Positions 1 to 6,653 of a stretch of 6,841 nucleotides of DNA are shown here, piece by piece (within the stretch, counting starts at the first letter, position 1; each line of letters starts with the position of its first letter). The notes beneath the pieces were generated by a model, which ran no database searches, was not told the DNA's origin, and was given only the letters and a program-made list of their open reading frames with translations. The position numbers were made by a program, and so were the translations under genes. The stretch is from Candidatus Thalassarchaeaceae archaeon (lineage in GTDB: Archaea > Thermoplasmatota > Poseidoniia > Poseidoniales > Thalassarchaeaceae). The stretch is taken from assembly GCA_029250425.1 (NCBI GenBank), contig JAQXFF010000036.1, positions 1 through 6,841 on the forward strand, given 5' to 3'.

Positions 1-1
1 C

Positions 2-2320
2 ACTTCGAGTAACTCGCAACAATCATTGATGTTGAACTACATTCTAGAACCTGGAGAATCTGTTGTCATCACAGAAGACCCTTACAATCTCATTGTAGAT
101 GGTGGACCTGAAGCGGTTGATGCAAACACATTATTCGGAAATTCACCACCATGGCTGATCAATAGTGGTGGTTCACTACAGTTGATTGCACCAGATGGAA
201 CGATTGTGGATGCCTTTGTTTACGGCTCAGGTTTTGCTGAAATTGAAGGTTGGAATGGTTTGGCGCTAGAGATGCCACCTTCTGATTCTGCAGGCTTGAT
301 TCTCATGCGAGGCGATGGATGCAATGTGTTACCAGATACCGATACGTCTACCGATTGGGAATACCGTTGGCTAAGACTTGGTTCCAGTCTGTTTTGTGAC
401 TCTGGATATTTCGCGACAGATGGTTCAGTGATTCCAGTGAACTCACCAGTTGGTTCCCTTTTCCAAATGGTCGAATGGATTGATGGGGCAACCATATCTC
501 TGCACCTCCATGTCTACCAATTTGATTCGCCTGAACTATTCCTCGCAATTGAAGCAGCTGTTCTTCGCGGTGTAGAATGCACCATTTTGCTCGAAGGGCA
601 AATCCTTGGAGATGCTGAAGATGGTGAAGATCAACGGGGTTGGGCTGATGAACTAGACAACGCTGGATGCACTGTACTTTGGATGGTTGAACCGGACGGG
701 GCGAATGCACCAATGGCGCCCTATCGCTACATCCACTCCAAGGTTGCTGTGCGCGACGGCGATAGTGTGTGGATGGGAAGTGGTAATTGGAAACGTTCCA
801 CGTTCCCACTTGACAACGATGCAGGGAACCGCGATTCAGGAGTAATCGTCAACAGCCAAGACGTGGCTGATCTCGTGATGTCACGAATGCTATGGGATGA
901 AAATGAAAGCCAACGGCACATCATCAATCTGGAAGATGCACCCGCATCAATGGGTCGACCAACAGGATGGACACGCCCAACAGCATCAACTGAATTTGGC
1001 CCGGCTGAGCCCATGCAACTGACCTATGAGGGGCCGTTTGGCGCCGTCTTGCTAACCTGCCCAGACGATTGTATCCAATCACTCGTTTGGCTGATCGATG
1101 ATGCTGAAGTGTCATTGGACATCGCAGTACAATACTTCGATTTGGGTTGGCACTGGGGCTATGGCGATAATCCACTGATTGAAGCCATCGAAAGAGCTGC
1201 CAATCGGAGCGTTTCGATTCGGCTACTCATCAATGGATATTACATGAATGACGATATTCAAGAAACTGTCAATCACTTCAACCATCGATTGAATATGACT
1301 GATGGATTGGATGTTGAAGCAAGAATCATGGCACCCTCCAACGACATTACAAAATTACACGATAAGAGCATGATTGTTGACGGTGAATGGAGTTTGTTTA
1401 GCAGTATCAATTGGGGTAGTAACAGTGCTCTAAGAAATCGTGAGATGGGCCTAGCAATCGAGCACGTCGCTTTGGCAGAACATCAGACATTGCTCTTTGA
1501 AGAAGACTGGAATCGATTGGACACATCGACTGATACGGATGGGGATGGTATGCCCGACTATTGGGAACTCGAAAATGGTTTGAACCGCTCATGGTCAGCC
1601 GTACCTGGTACGACGAATTCAGAGCAAAACCTAGACCCTGATGGTGATGGTTTGGCCAATCTGCAGGAATTCCAAAATGGTGGATTGGCTCAAAATCCCG
1701 ATACTGATGGCGATTGCATTCACGATGGTGATGAAGTCATGTGGGCTTGGGGACAAGCACTGGCTGCATCTCTCGCTGTACAAACAGGCGACGCGAATTT
1801 AGACGGAGTTCCAGACAATGAAACAGTACCCTGCACCGACCCGCAAGACGACTCCTCAAATACAAATTCAAACAGCACGAACAACACTGATGATAGCGAA
1901 AATGAGGAAGTTGGACCATTCCGTGAAGATGCAATGGACAGTACCTCAGCCAAGGTGATGTTCGCATTGGTTGTCATTGCAGCAATCAGTCTGCTTGGTG
2001 CATTGGGATTGATGCTATTCAACAGTCGAAGTGAGGCCGCAGGCAAAGTGTTGGTCGATGATGTCGGAGATGTCAGTGCTGAAATTTGGGCTGAAGAACA
2101 AGCACCCACCGGTGCTGTCATTCTAGATGGCACCAGTGTGGGCCCGAATGCCGGTAGCGATGCCAGAGAAGTTTCCGTTGGCCGAGATGATGGAGTCTTT
2201 GGATCTCCACAGTTGGATGGTTACGAATTTCCCGACTGGTCACCTCAGCAAGTCCAAGAATCTCTAGACGCGGGTTGGACATTGGAACAACTCCGAGAAA
2301 AGTATGATTCTGAACAGTGA
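2..2320 (+). CDS. Surface-anchored lamin-tail / phospholipase D-like (double HKD) protein, 5' partial
   Basis: The reading frame is open to the left edge (first full codon at 2), so the N-terminus and any signal peptide are missing. Residues here count from the TTG codon at 26. Residues 1-125 resemble a lamin-tail domain (LEPGESVVIT; LQLIAPDGTIVDAFVYG; DTDTSTDW). Two PLD-type halves follow, each with a complete HxKxxxxD motif: H237/K239/D244 followed by GSGNW, and H445/K447/D452 followed by SSINW. In this family the two histidines form one active site that cleaves phosphodiesters (phospholipids or nucleic acids). Four acidic Ca-binding-type loops follow at about 503-511, 537-548, 559-564 and 589-597, then a Ser/Asn/Thr-rich linker. 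A membrane helix spans about 644-665, and a 99-residue acidic tail ends in a motif with DWSPQQV and GWTLEQL. The catalytic part is therefore expected outside the cell. The substrate cannot be read from the sequence; nuclease and phospholipase are both possible. The next gene starts 41 nt downstream. Confidence 0.88.
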   Translation, partial: TSSNSQQSLMLNYILEPGESVVITEDPYNLIVDGGPEAVDANTLFGNSPPWLINSGGSLQLIAPDGTIVDAFVYGSGFAEIEGWNGLALEMPPSDSAGLILMRGDGCNVLPDTDTSTDWEYRWLRLGSSLFCDSGYFATDGSVIPVNSPVGSLFQMVEWIDGATISLHLHVYQFDSPELFLAIEAAVLRGVECTILLEGQILGDAEDGEDQRGWADELDNAGCTVLWMVEPDGANAPMAPYRYIHSKVAVRDGDSVWMGSGNWKRSTFPLDNDAGNRDSGVIVNSQDVADLVMSRMLWDENESQRHIINLEDAPASMGRPTGWTRPTASTEFGPAEPMQLTYEGPFGAVLLTCPDDCIQSLVWLIDDAEVSLDIAVQYFDLGWHWGYGDNPLIEAIERAANRSVSIRLLINGYYMNDDIQETVNHFNHRLNMTDGLDVEARIMAPSNDITKLHDKSMIVDGEWSLFSSINWGSNSALRNREMGLAIEHVALAEHQTLLFEEDWNRLDTSTDTDGDGMPDYWELENGLNRSWSAVPGTTNSEQNLDPDGDGLANLQEFQNGGLAQNPDTDGDCIHDGDEVMWAWGQALAASLAVQTGDANLDGVPDNETVPCTDPQDDSSNTNSNSTNNTDDSENEEVGPFREDAMDSTSAKVMFALVVIAAISLLGALGLMLFNSRSEAAGKVLVDDVGDVSAEIWAEEQAPTGAVILDGTSVGPNAGSDAREVSVGRDDGVFGSPQLDGYEFPDWSPQQVQESLDAGWTLEQLREKYDSEQ

Positions 2321-2361
2321 CCACGCGAAGGATTCATGGGCGCTCGTGTGGCGCTTGGGCC

Positions 2362-3318
2362 ATGGCACGAGATTCAATCCCTACACTCGACCTCAGTGAA
2401 TATACCGCTGGCGATGCAGCAAGTCGTGAAGCATTTGTCAATAAAATGGGAGAAGCATTGGAAGATATCGGCTTCTTTGCACTCACTGGTCACGGTATTC
2501 CACTCAGTGATATCGACCGCGCATATGAGGTAAGTGAGACATTCTTCAACATGGATGACCCGATTAAGATGCGGTGGAACCAAGGTAGCAATCAACGAGG
2601 ATATGTGCCCTTTGGTGTTGAACACGCCAAGGACAATCCATCTCCGGATCTCAAGGAGTTCTGGCAAACGGGACGAACCCTACCAGATAATCATCAATTG
2701 AAGACCGAGTATCCAACGAATATTTGGCCGGATGATGATTGTCCTGAATTCGGCCCCGCAGTCGATGGCTTGTATATTCAGATGGAAGAACTCAGTCGGA
2801 CATTGTTGGAAGTTTGTTCTCAATATCTTGGGATGGGACCCGATTGGTTGCCAAACATGGCCATCGATGGAAACACAATTCTGAGAATCCTACACTATCC
2901 CGCACTCGGGGACGATGTACCCGAGGGAGCCGTTCGCAGTGCTCAACACGAAGATATCAATTTCATCACATTGCTCGTGGGCGCCAGTGCTGCTGGACTT
3001 GAGGTCATGGATCATGACGGTGGCTGGATTGCTGTTGAAGGCAATCATGAGCATATCATTGTCGACTCGGGAGACATGCTGCAAAACCTGACCAATGGAC
3101 TATTCAAAGCGGTCACACATCGTGTGATCAATCCACCCGATGCGACGAGTGATCGATATTCGATGCCAATGTTCACTCACCCACGTGACGAGGTTGACTT
3201 GACTCCACGTCCAGAATTTATCGCACGCACAGGCGGTGAAGCACTCTATCCCAGCATCACAGCAGGTGAATTCCTCAGGCAACGCCTCATTGAAATCGGA
3301 CTGATCGATGATGACTGA
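2362..3318 (+). CDS. Isopenicillin N synthase-like Fe(II)/2-oxoglutarate-dependent oxygenase
   Basis: The 318-residue soluble protein has the layout of the IPNS-like dioxygenase family. The N-terminal domain opens with IPTLDLSEY and carries GFFALTGHGI (37-46), then an RGY region and a PDLKEFWQTGR segment. The double-stranded beta-helix core supplies the iron ligands H196 and D198 (QHEDINFITLLVG) and distal H253 (VTHRV). R265-Y-S267 is the usual RxS pair that holds the 2-oxoglutarate carboxylate. All catalytic residues are present, so the enzyme should be active, coupling substrate oxidation to 2-oxoglutarate decarboxylation. The ATG at 2362 is preferred because family members begin a few residues before the IPTLDL-type strand. 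A GTG at 2317 would add 15 residues (Arg- and Gly-rich, no family resemblance) and overlap the previous gene by 4 nt. The stop overlaps the phosphorylase start, so the two are probably co-translated. The substrate is unknown; a pyrimidine base or nucleoside is an inference from that neighbour only. Confidence 0.9.
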   Translation: MARDSIPTLDLSEYTAGDAASREAFVNKMGEALEDIGFFALTGHGIPLSDIDRAYEVSETFFNMDDPIKMRWNQGSNQRGYVPFGVEHAKDNPSPDLKEFWQTGRTLPDNHQLKTEYPTNIWPDDDCPEFGPAVDGLYIQMEELSRTLLEVCSQYLGMGPDWLPNMAIDGNTILRILHYPALGDDVPEGAVRSAQHEDINFITLLVGASAAGLEVMDHDGGWIAVEGNHEHIIVDSGDMLQNLTNGLFKAVTHRVINPPDATSDRYSMPMFTHPRDEVDLTPRPEFIARTGGEALYPSITAGEFLRQRLIEIGLIDDD

Positions 3319-4582
3319 GATTCAAGCATTTGTAAATGGCGTCGTTGACGGCAGCCTCAGCGATACTGAGGTTGAAGATTGGATGCGAAATGTGTTTGAC
3401 AATGGGTTGTCAAAACAGGAAACAGTAGAATTGACTCATGCCATGCTTCATTCTGGTACCGTTTTAGAATGGCCTGCTGAATGGTCTAATCTGGTTGTGG
3501 ATAAGCACAGTACTGGAGGTATTGGAGACAAAGTCAGTCTGGTGCTGGCACCGGCATTGGCTGCTTGTGGGCTGAAGTGCCCAATGGTTGCAGGTCGTGG
3601 ATTGGCCCATACCGGTGGCACACTTGACAAATTGGAAGCATTGGAGGGTTACAATGTATCCTTAACACCTGAAAAGGCCTTTGAAATGGTCGGCGAAATT
3701 GGTTGTATGATCGGTGGTCAAACAGGTGAAATTGCACCCGCTGACAAACGAATGTATGCAATCCGAGATGTGACTGGACTCATCGCTTCAGTCCCCCTCA
3801 TCACCGGTTCAATTCTTTCCAAGAAAGCCGCCGAAGGATTGTCGGCCTTGGTCATGGATATCAAAGTCGGTCGGGCGGCGTTCATGACCAATGTCGATGA
3901 AGCCCGAAAATTGGCTGAATCGATTGTATCCACGGGGACTGGCCTGGGTATCAAAACCAGTGTGACACTCACTGAAATGGACACACCTCTGGGCTTTGCA
4001 GCTGGTAATGCACTTGAGGTGCTGGAATCAATCGAAACCCTGCGAGGAGCTGGGCCTGCCGATTTAGAAGAATTAGTCTGTATCCAAGGCGGTGTCTTGC
4101 TCCATTCAACCGGCCTGTGTGAATCGGTCGATGAAGGCGCCTTCCGAATTCACGACTCGTTGATTGACGGTAGTGCGATTGCCATTTTTGAGAAGATGTG
4201 TGTCGCACAGGGTGTACACCCTTCTTCGTTTGAAAATGAACGGGAATTACTCTCTTCTCTTGGCCTGCTAGATTCAACACTCAACACCACCGAATTCCCT
4301 GTTTCTCGACCTGGTTGGATTGCTGATATTGATGCGATGGCACTTGGCACGGTTGTGCTTGAACTCGGTGGTGGCCGACTCAAACTGGGAGACAGTGTCG
4401 ACGCGGGTGTAGGATTTGTTCTCGATGCACATGTTGGATCATTGATGATTGTTGATGAATCATGGATTACAATCTATCACCGTGGAATTCTATCGGAAAA
4501 GCATCGAACAATAATTGAGAATGCAATCACACTCAGCAATGAGCCGGTCGATGCACAAAGTCGAGTAATCGAAATTCTATGA
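3308..4582 (+). CDS. deoA: Thymidine / pyrimidine-nucleoside phosphorylase
   Basis: The enzyme phosphorolyses thymidine (or another pyrimidine nucleoside) to free base and (deoxy)ribose 1-phosphate in the cytoplasm. The 424-residue length fits bacterial DeoA/Pdp and the mammalian enzyme. It is shorter than archaeal AMP phosphorylases of about 500 residues, which carry an N-terminal extension. The family signature is GRGLAHTGGTLDKLE (97-110). K66-H67 in DKHSTGG, R153 in YAIRDVT, and S168 and K172 in ITGSILSKK match the known E. coli active-site residues K84/H85, R171, S186 and K190, with identical spacing. The small helical N-terminal domain covers about 1-67, the phosphate-binding domain about 70-300, and the C-terminal domain about 340-415 (ELGGGRLKLGDSVDAGVGF from 352). 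ATG codons stand at both 3308 and 3311; either gives an 11- or 8-nt overlap with the oxygenase stop. An oddity is R189-A190 in KVGRAAF, where relatives usually have small residues. Preference for thymidine over uridine cannot be settled by eye. Confidence 0.93.
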   Translation: MMTEIQAFVNGVVDGSLSDTEVEDWMRNVFDNGLSKQETVELTHAMLHSGTVLEWPAEWSNLVVDKHSTGGIGDKVSLVLAPALAACGLKCPMVAGRGLAHTGGTLDKLEALEGYNVSLTPEKAFEMVGEIGCMIGGQTGEIAPADKRMYAIRDVTGLIASVPLITGSILSKKAAEGLSALVMDIKVGRAAFMTNVDEARKLAESIVSTGTGLGIKTSVTLTEMDTPLGFAAGNALEVLESIETLRGAGPADLEELVCIQGGVLLHSTGLCESVDEGAFRIHDSLIDGSAIAIFEKMCVAQGVHPSSFENERELLSSLGLLDSTLNTTEFPVSRPGWIADIDAMALGTVVLELGGGRLKLGDSVDAGVGFVLDAHVGSLMIVDESWITIYHRGILSEKHRTIIENAITLSNEPVDAQSRVIEIL

Positions 4583-4593
4583 TACGAATCGAG

Positions 4594-4614
4594 CGCTTCT
4601 ATGAAATAGAAGCG
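4594..4614 (+). other. Perfect 9-bp inverted repeat (hairpin) between phosphorylase and PKD-protein genes
   Basis: Arms CGCTTCTAT (4594-4602) and ATAGAAGCG (4606-4614) pair perfectly around a GAA loop. The hairpin lies in the 42-nt gap, 11 nt after the phosphorylase stop and 10 nt before the next ATG. No T-run follows (the next bases are TAGCCCATCTATG), so it is not a classical intrinsic terminator. It could be an RNA-processing or stability element at the end of the upstream transcript, a structure limiting access to the downstream start, or a dimeric-protein binding site. The structure is seen directly; its role is unknown. Confidence 0.6.
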
Positions 4615-4624
4615 TAGCCCATCT

Positions 4625-6625
4625 ATGTCTATGGCCGGTACAAGGAAGGGTGTTCTTTCATTGAGCATTATCGCCATCCTGATACTCGCTTCTCAAATTC
4701 CAATTGCCAGCAATCTTACTCCAGTACTGGAACCTTACCAAAGTTCAGGGACCACACCTCTTGCCATAAATGTCGTTGCAGATAGCGATGTGGGGGGTTC
4801 TGAGGTCGCGGTCGACATTGAATTTTCCAACCTTACCGCTTATGATTTGTACAATTACGAAATTTGGTTTACACGTGTCGACCACAACTTTTCACACCAC
4901 ACCATCACCGGGAATTTTACAGCATATAGTACCGGACACAACCTCTCAAAAAGTTGGAGCCCTGATCAAGATGGACCATATACGGTCCATTGCAATTTGT
5001 CGAAAGATGGGCACTTCCTGCTATCGAACAGTAATCGATTTGAATGGGGAGATGTGGCCAACAATAGTGAACTCCCCTATACCTTAATTTCATTTGAATA
5101 CGAGGGTGATGGTGAATATGATGATGGCACCGAAGTGGTGGACGATTGGTATTATCTGGATTTATTTGAGAACGATTCACTCCAGGAAAATACCACCATT
5201 AATTTTGATTCAGGCGACACGGAAACTGGAGCCAGTTACCTGATGACGTTCGCTGTGTACAAGTTGGCTGCACCCGATGATATCAGGTTGCTAGGAATGA
5301 GTACCTCCATGTTTCATTCCAGTTATTCAATGGCAACCCTAAACCATTCAATCGAGGGAGGTTGGGTTGAAGGCGGTGATTATCAATTTACACTGGAACT
5401 GAAATTGGATTCTGACGGCATGTCGCCAGTTGTATATGATACACTCAATTTCACCATTGATACGCCACCGATTCCAATCATTCGGGGTTGTACAGATTTC
5501 AACGCTTCCAATTATGATTCAAATGCAAGCGAAGATGATGGGACTTGCGAATACGAGGATACGGATGGGGATGGGATTTACGATTACCTTGAAATCAAGG
5601 GCTGCACTGATTACAATGCCACCAATTATAATTCAAATGCAACTGATGATGATGGGTCTTGTGAATACAAAGATTCAGATCTAGATGGCGTTTTCGATCA
5701 TCTTGAAATCAAAGGCTGCACAGATTTCAATGCCACCAATTATAATTCAAATGCAACTGATGATAATGGATCTTGTGAGTACAAAGATTCAGATCTAGAT
5801 GGCGTTTTCGATCATCTAGAAGTCATTGGTTGCACTGATCGAGATGCACTAAACTGGAATGTTATTGCCACCGACGAGGGGGCCTGTGATTATCGTGTAC
5901 TCGAACTAGAATTGAATGCCAACCAAACCACTGGATACGAGCCACTCGAAGTTTCCTTTACCGCAGAAATAACTGGAGGAAACGCACCCTACGAAATCCT
6001 GTGGAACTTTGGAGATGGTGAAACATCGAATCAAGGGGTTGTAAATCACATCTTTTCGGCAGGTGTGTACATGGTTGTATTGAAAGTGACTGATGACAAT
6101 GAAGAGGTTGTCCAGCGCACCCTACCGATTATAGTGTCAGAAAATATTGTAACCGAAGAACTCAGTGGATATTTTACCCATTCAGGTCAACTTGAACCCA
6201 TGACGGAAGGCATGTTTACGACATTGCAATTCACCGGTATTGCCAGTGGTGGTCAGAGCCCTTACACGTTCACTTGGCACTTTGGTGACGACACCATTGG
6301 AGAGGAGTCAACCGTCATTCATGAGTACGCTGAAATGGGGCAATATTCAGTTCAATTGACCATTGAAGATTCAGCTGGGAGAACTGTTCAAATTACTGAT
6401 ACAGTCAACATCACAAAATTTGACGAGGGGGTTTCAGGGGGTACTTCATCGACTGAAGAGGATGATGAGGGAGGTGACCTCAACTTCGAACTTTACGCAT
6501 CAGGAGCGGGGGTGATTGGTTTGCTGTTGATCTTCGGCCTATTTGGTCGCAAACGCCGCGATAGTTTCCTCGACCAAGAGCGACGGAAAATGCAAGGTGA
6601 AAAATCCATTTGGGATGATTATTGA
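4625..6625 (+). CDS. Secreted, membrane-anchored protein with GCTD/Ca-loop repeats and two PKD domains
   Basis: The 666-residue protein begins with a signal peptide (basic TRK at 6-8, hydrophobic core about 10-22, likely cleavage near 28-30). Residues about 40-285 form a region of probable beta-sandwich character, with no family I recognise. Four GCTD repeats follow at 288, 326, 364 and 402, exactly 38 residues apart. Each has a cysteine pair; the first three also have a DxDxDG-type loop. Two PKD-like Ig-fold domains lie at about 426-509 (WNFGDGE at 460) and 517-600 (WHFGDD at 551). A short acidic Gly/Ser/Glu linker, a membrane helix (about 623-641), GRKRR as stop-transfer and a 25-residue cytoplasmic tail complete it. 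By my count about 20 N-X-S/T sequons are present, suggesting heavy glycosylation. The likely role is a stalk-like surface protein for adhesion or ligand binding; no catalytic motif is visible. ATG codons occur at 4625 and 4631 with no good ribosome binding site. The preceding hairpin may control expression. Confidence 0.88.
   Translation: MSMAGTRKGVLSLSIIAILILASQIPIASNLTPVLEPYQSSGTTPLAINVVADSDVGGSEVAVDIEFSNLTAYDLYNYEIWFTRVDHNFSHHTITGNFTAYSTGHNLSKSWSPDQDGPYTVHCNLSKDGHFLLSNSNRFEWGDVANNSELPYTLISFEYEGDGEYDDGTEVVDDWYYLDLFENDSLQENTTINFDSGDTETGASYLMTFAVYKLAAPDDIRLLGMSTSMFHSSYSMATLNHSIEGGWVEGGDYQFTLELKLDSDGMSPVVYDTLNFTIDTPPIPIIRGCTDFNASNYDSNASEDDGTCEYEDTDGDGIYDYLEIKGCTDYNATNYNSNATDDDGSCEYKDSDLDGVFDHLEIKGCTDFNATNYNSNATDDNGSCEYKDSDLDGVFDHLEVIGCTDRDALNWNVIATDEGACDYRVLELELNANQTTGYEPLEVSFTAEITGGNAPYEILWNFGDGETSNQGVVNHIFSAGVYMVVLKVTDDNEEVVQRTLPIIVSENIVTEELSGYFTHSGQLEPMTEGMFTTLQFTGIASGGQSPYTFTWHFGDDTIGEESTVIHEYAEMGQYSVQLTIEDSAGRTVQITDTVNITKFDEGVSGGTSSTEEDDEGGDLNFELYASGAGVIGLLLIFGLFGRKRRDSFLDQERRKMQGEKSIWDDY
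5486..5893 (+). repeat. Tandem 114-bp (38-residue) GCTD/Ca-loop repeats, four units
   Basis: Units begin at 5486, 5600, 5714 and 5828. Units 2 and 3 differ at only 9 of 114 bases by my alignment, pointing to recent tandem duplication or conversion. Unit 1 is clearly more diverged. Unit 4 is shortened and lacks the DxDxDG loop. Each protein unit starts GCTD, continues with an N-A-[ST]-N-Y type core and ends in DDG-x-C, followed in units 1-3 by a DTDGDG or DSDLDG loop and a [YH]LE helix start. Cysteine spacing is 19 residues in units 1-3 and 18 in unit 4. Disulfide-capped, Ca-rigidified spacer modules are the likely structure. Confidence 0.92.
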
Positions 6626-6653
6626 ATGGACGACTTCAAGGGATGATGAGCCG

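Noticed and set aside
1720..2133. Long open frame on the minus strand (137 codons)
   Set aside because: It is antisense to the Ca-loop, linker and membrane part of the PLD-like protein. Its translation has no coherent domain pattern and is explained by the composition of the real gene.
2336..2533. 65-codon + frame starting with ATG at 2336, with GAAGG just upstream
   Set aside because: It overlaps the oxygenase in another frame, and its product has no family character, whereas the oxygenase frame carries all the conserved motifs. The GAAGG is probably incidental.
2362..3318. True isopenicillin N synthase (beta-lactam biosynthesis)
   Set aside because: Only the general family fold and metal/cosubstrate motifs are seen. 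The RxS pair and neighbours fit a 2OG-dependent oxygenase, and no tripeptide synthetase or other beta-lactam gene is near.
4565..4592. Archaeal TATA/BRE promoter before the PKD gene
   Set aside because: The stretch is A/T-leaning (GAAATTCTATGATA) but does not match a TATA-box consensus well, and it overlaps the phosphorylase stop. Support is insufficient.
4594..4620. Intrinsic transcription terminator
   Set aside because: The stem is good but no T-run follows, so I recorded it as a hairpin of unknown role instead.
4971..4990. 7-bp perfect inverted repeat ATGGACC / GGTCCAT with a 6-nt loop
   Set aside because: It lies inside the PKD-protein coding sequence in a normal codon context. A repeat of this size is expected by chance in several kilobases.
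5430..5684. 84-codon + frame rich in Met/Ile across the GCTD repeats
   Set aside because: It is a frame-shifted reading of the repeat DNA; its own repetitiveness comes from the GCTD units in the true frame.
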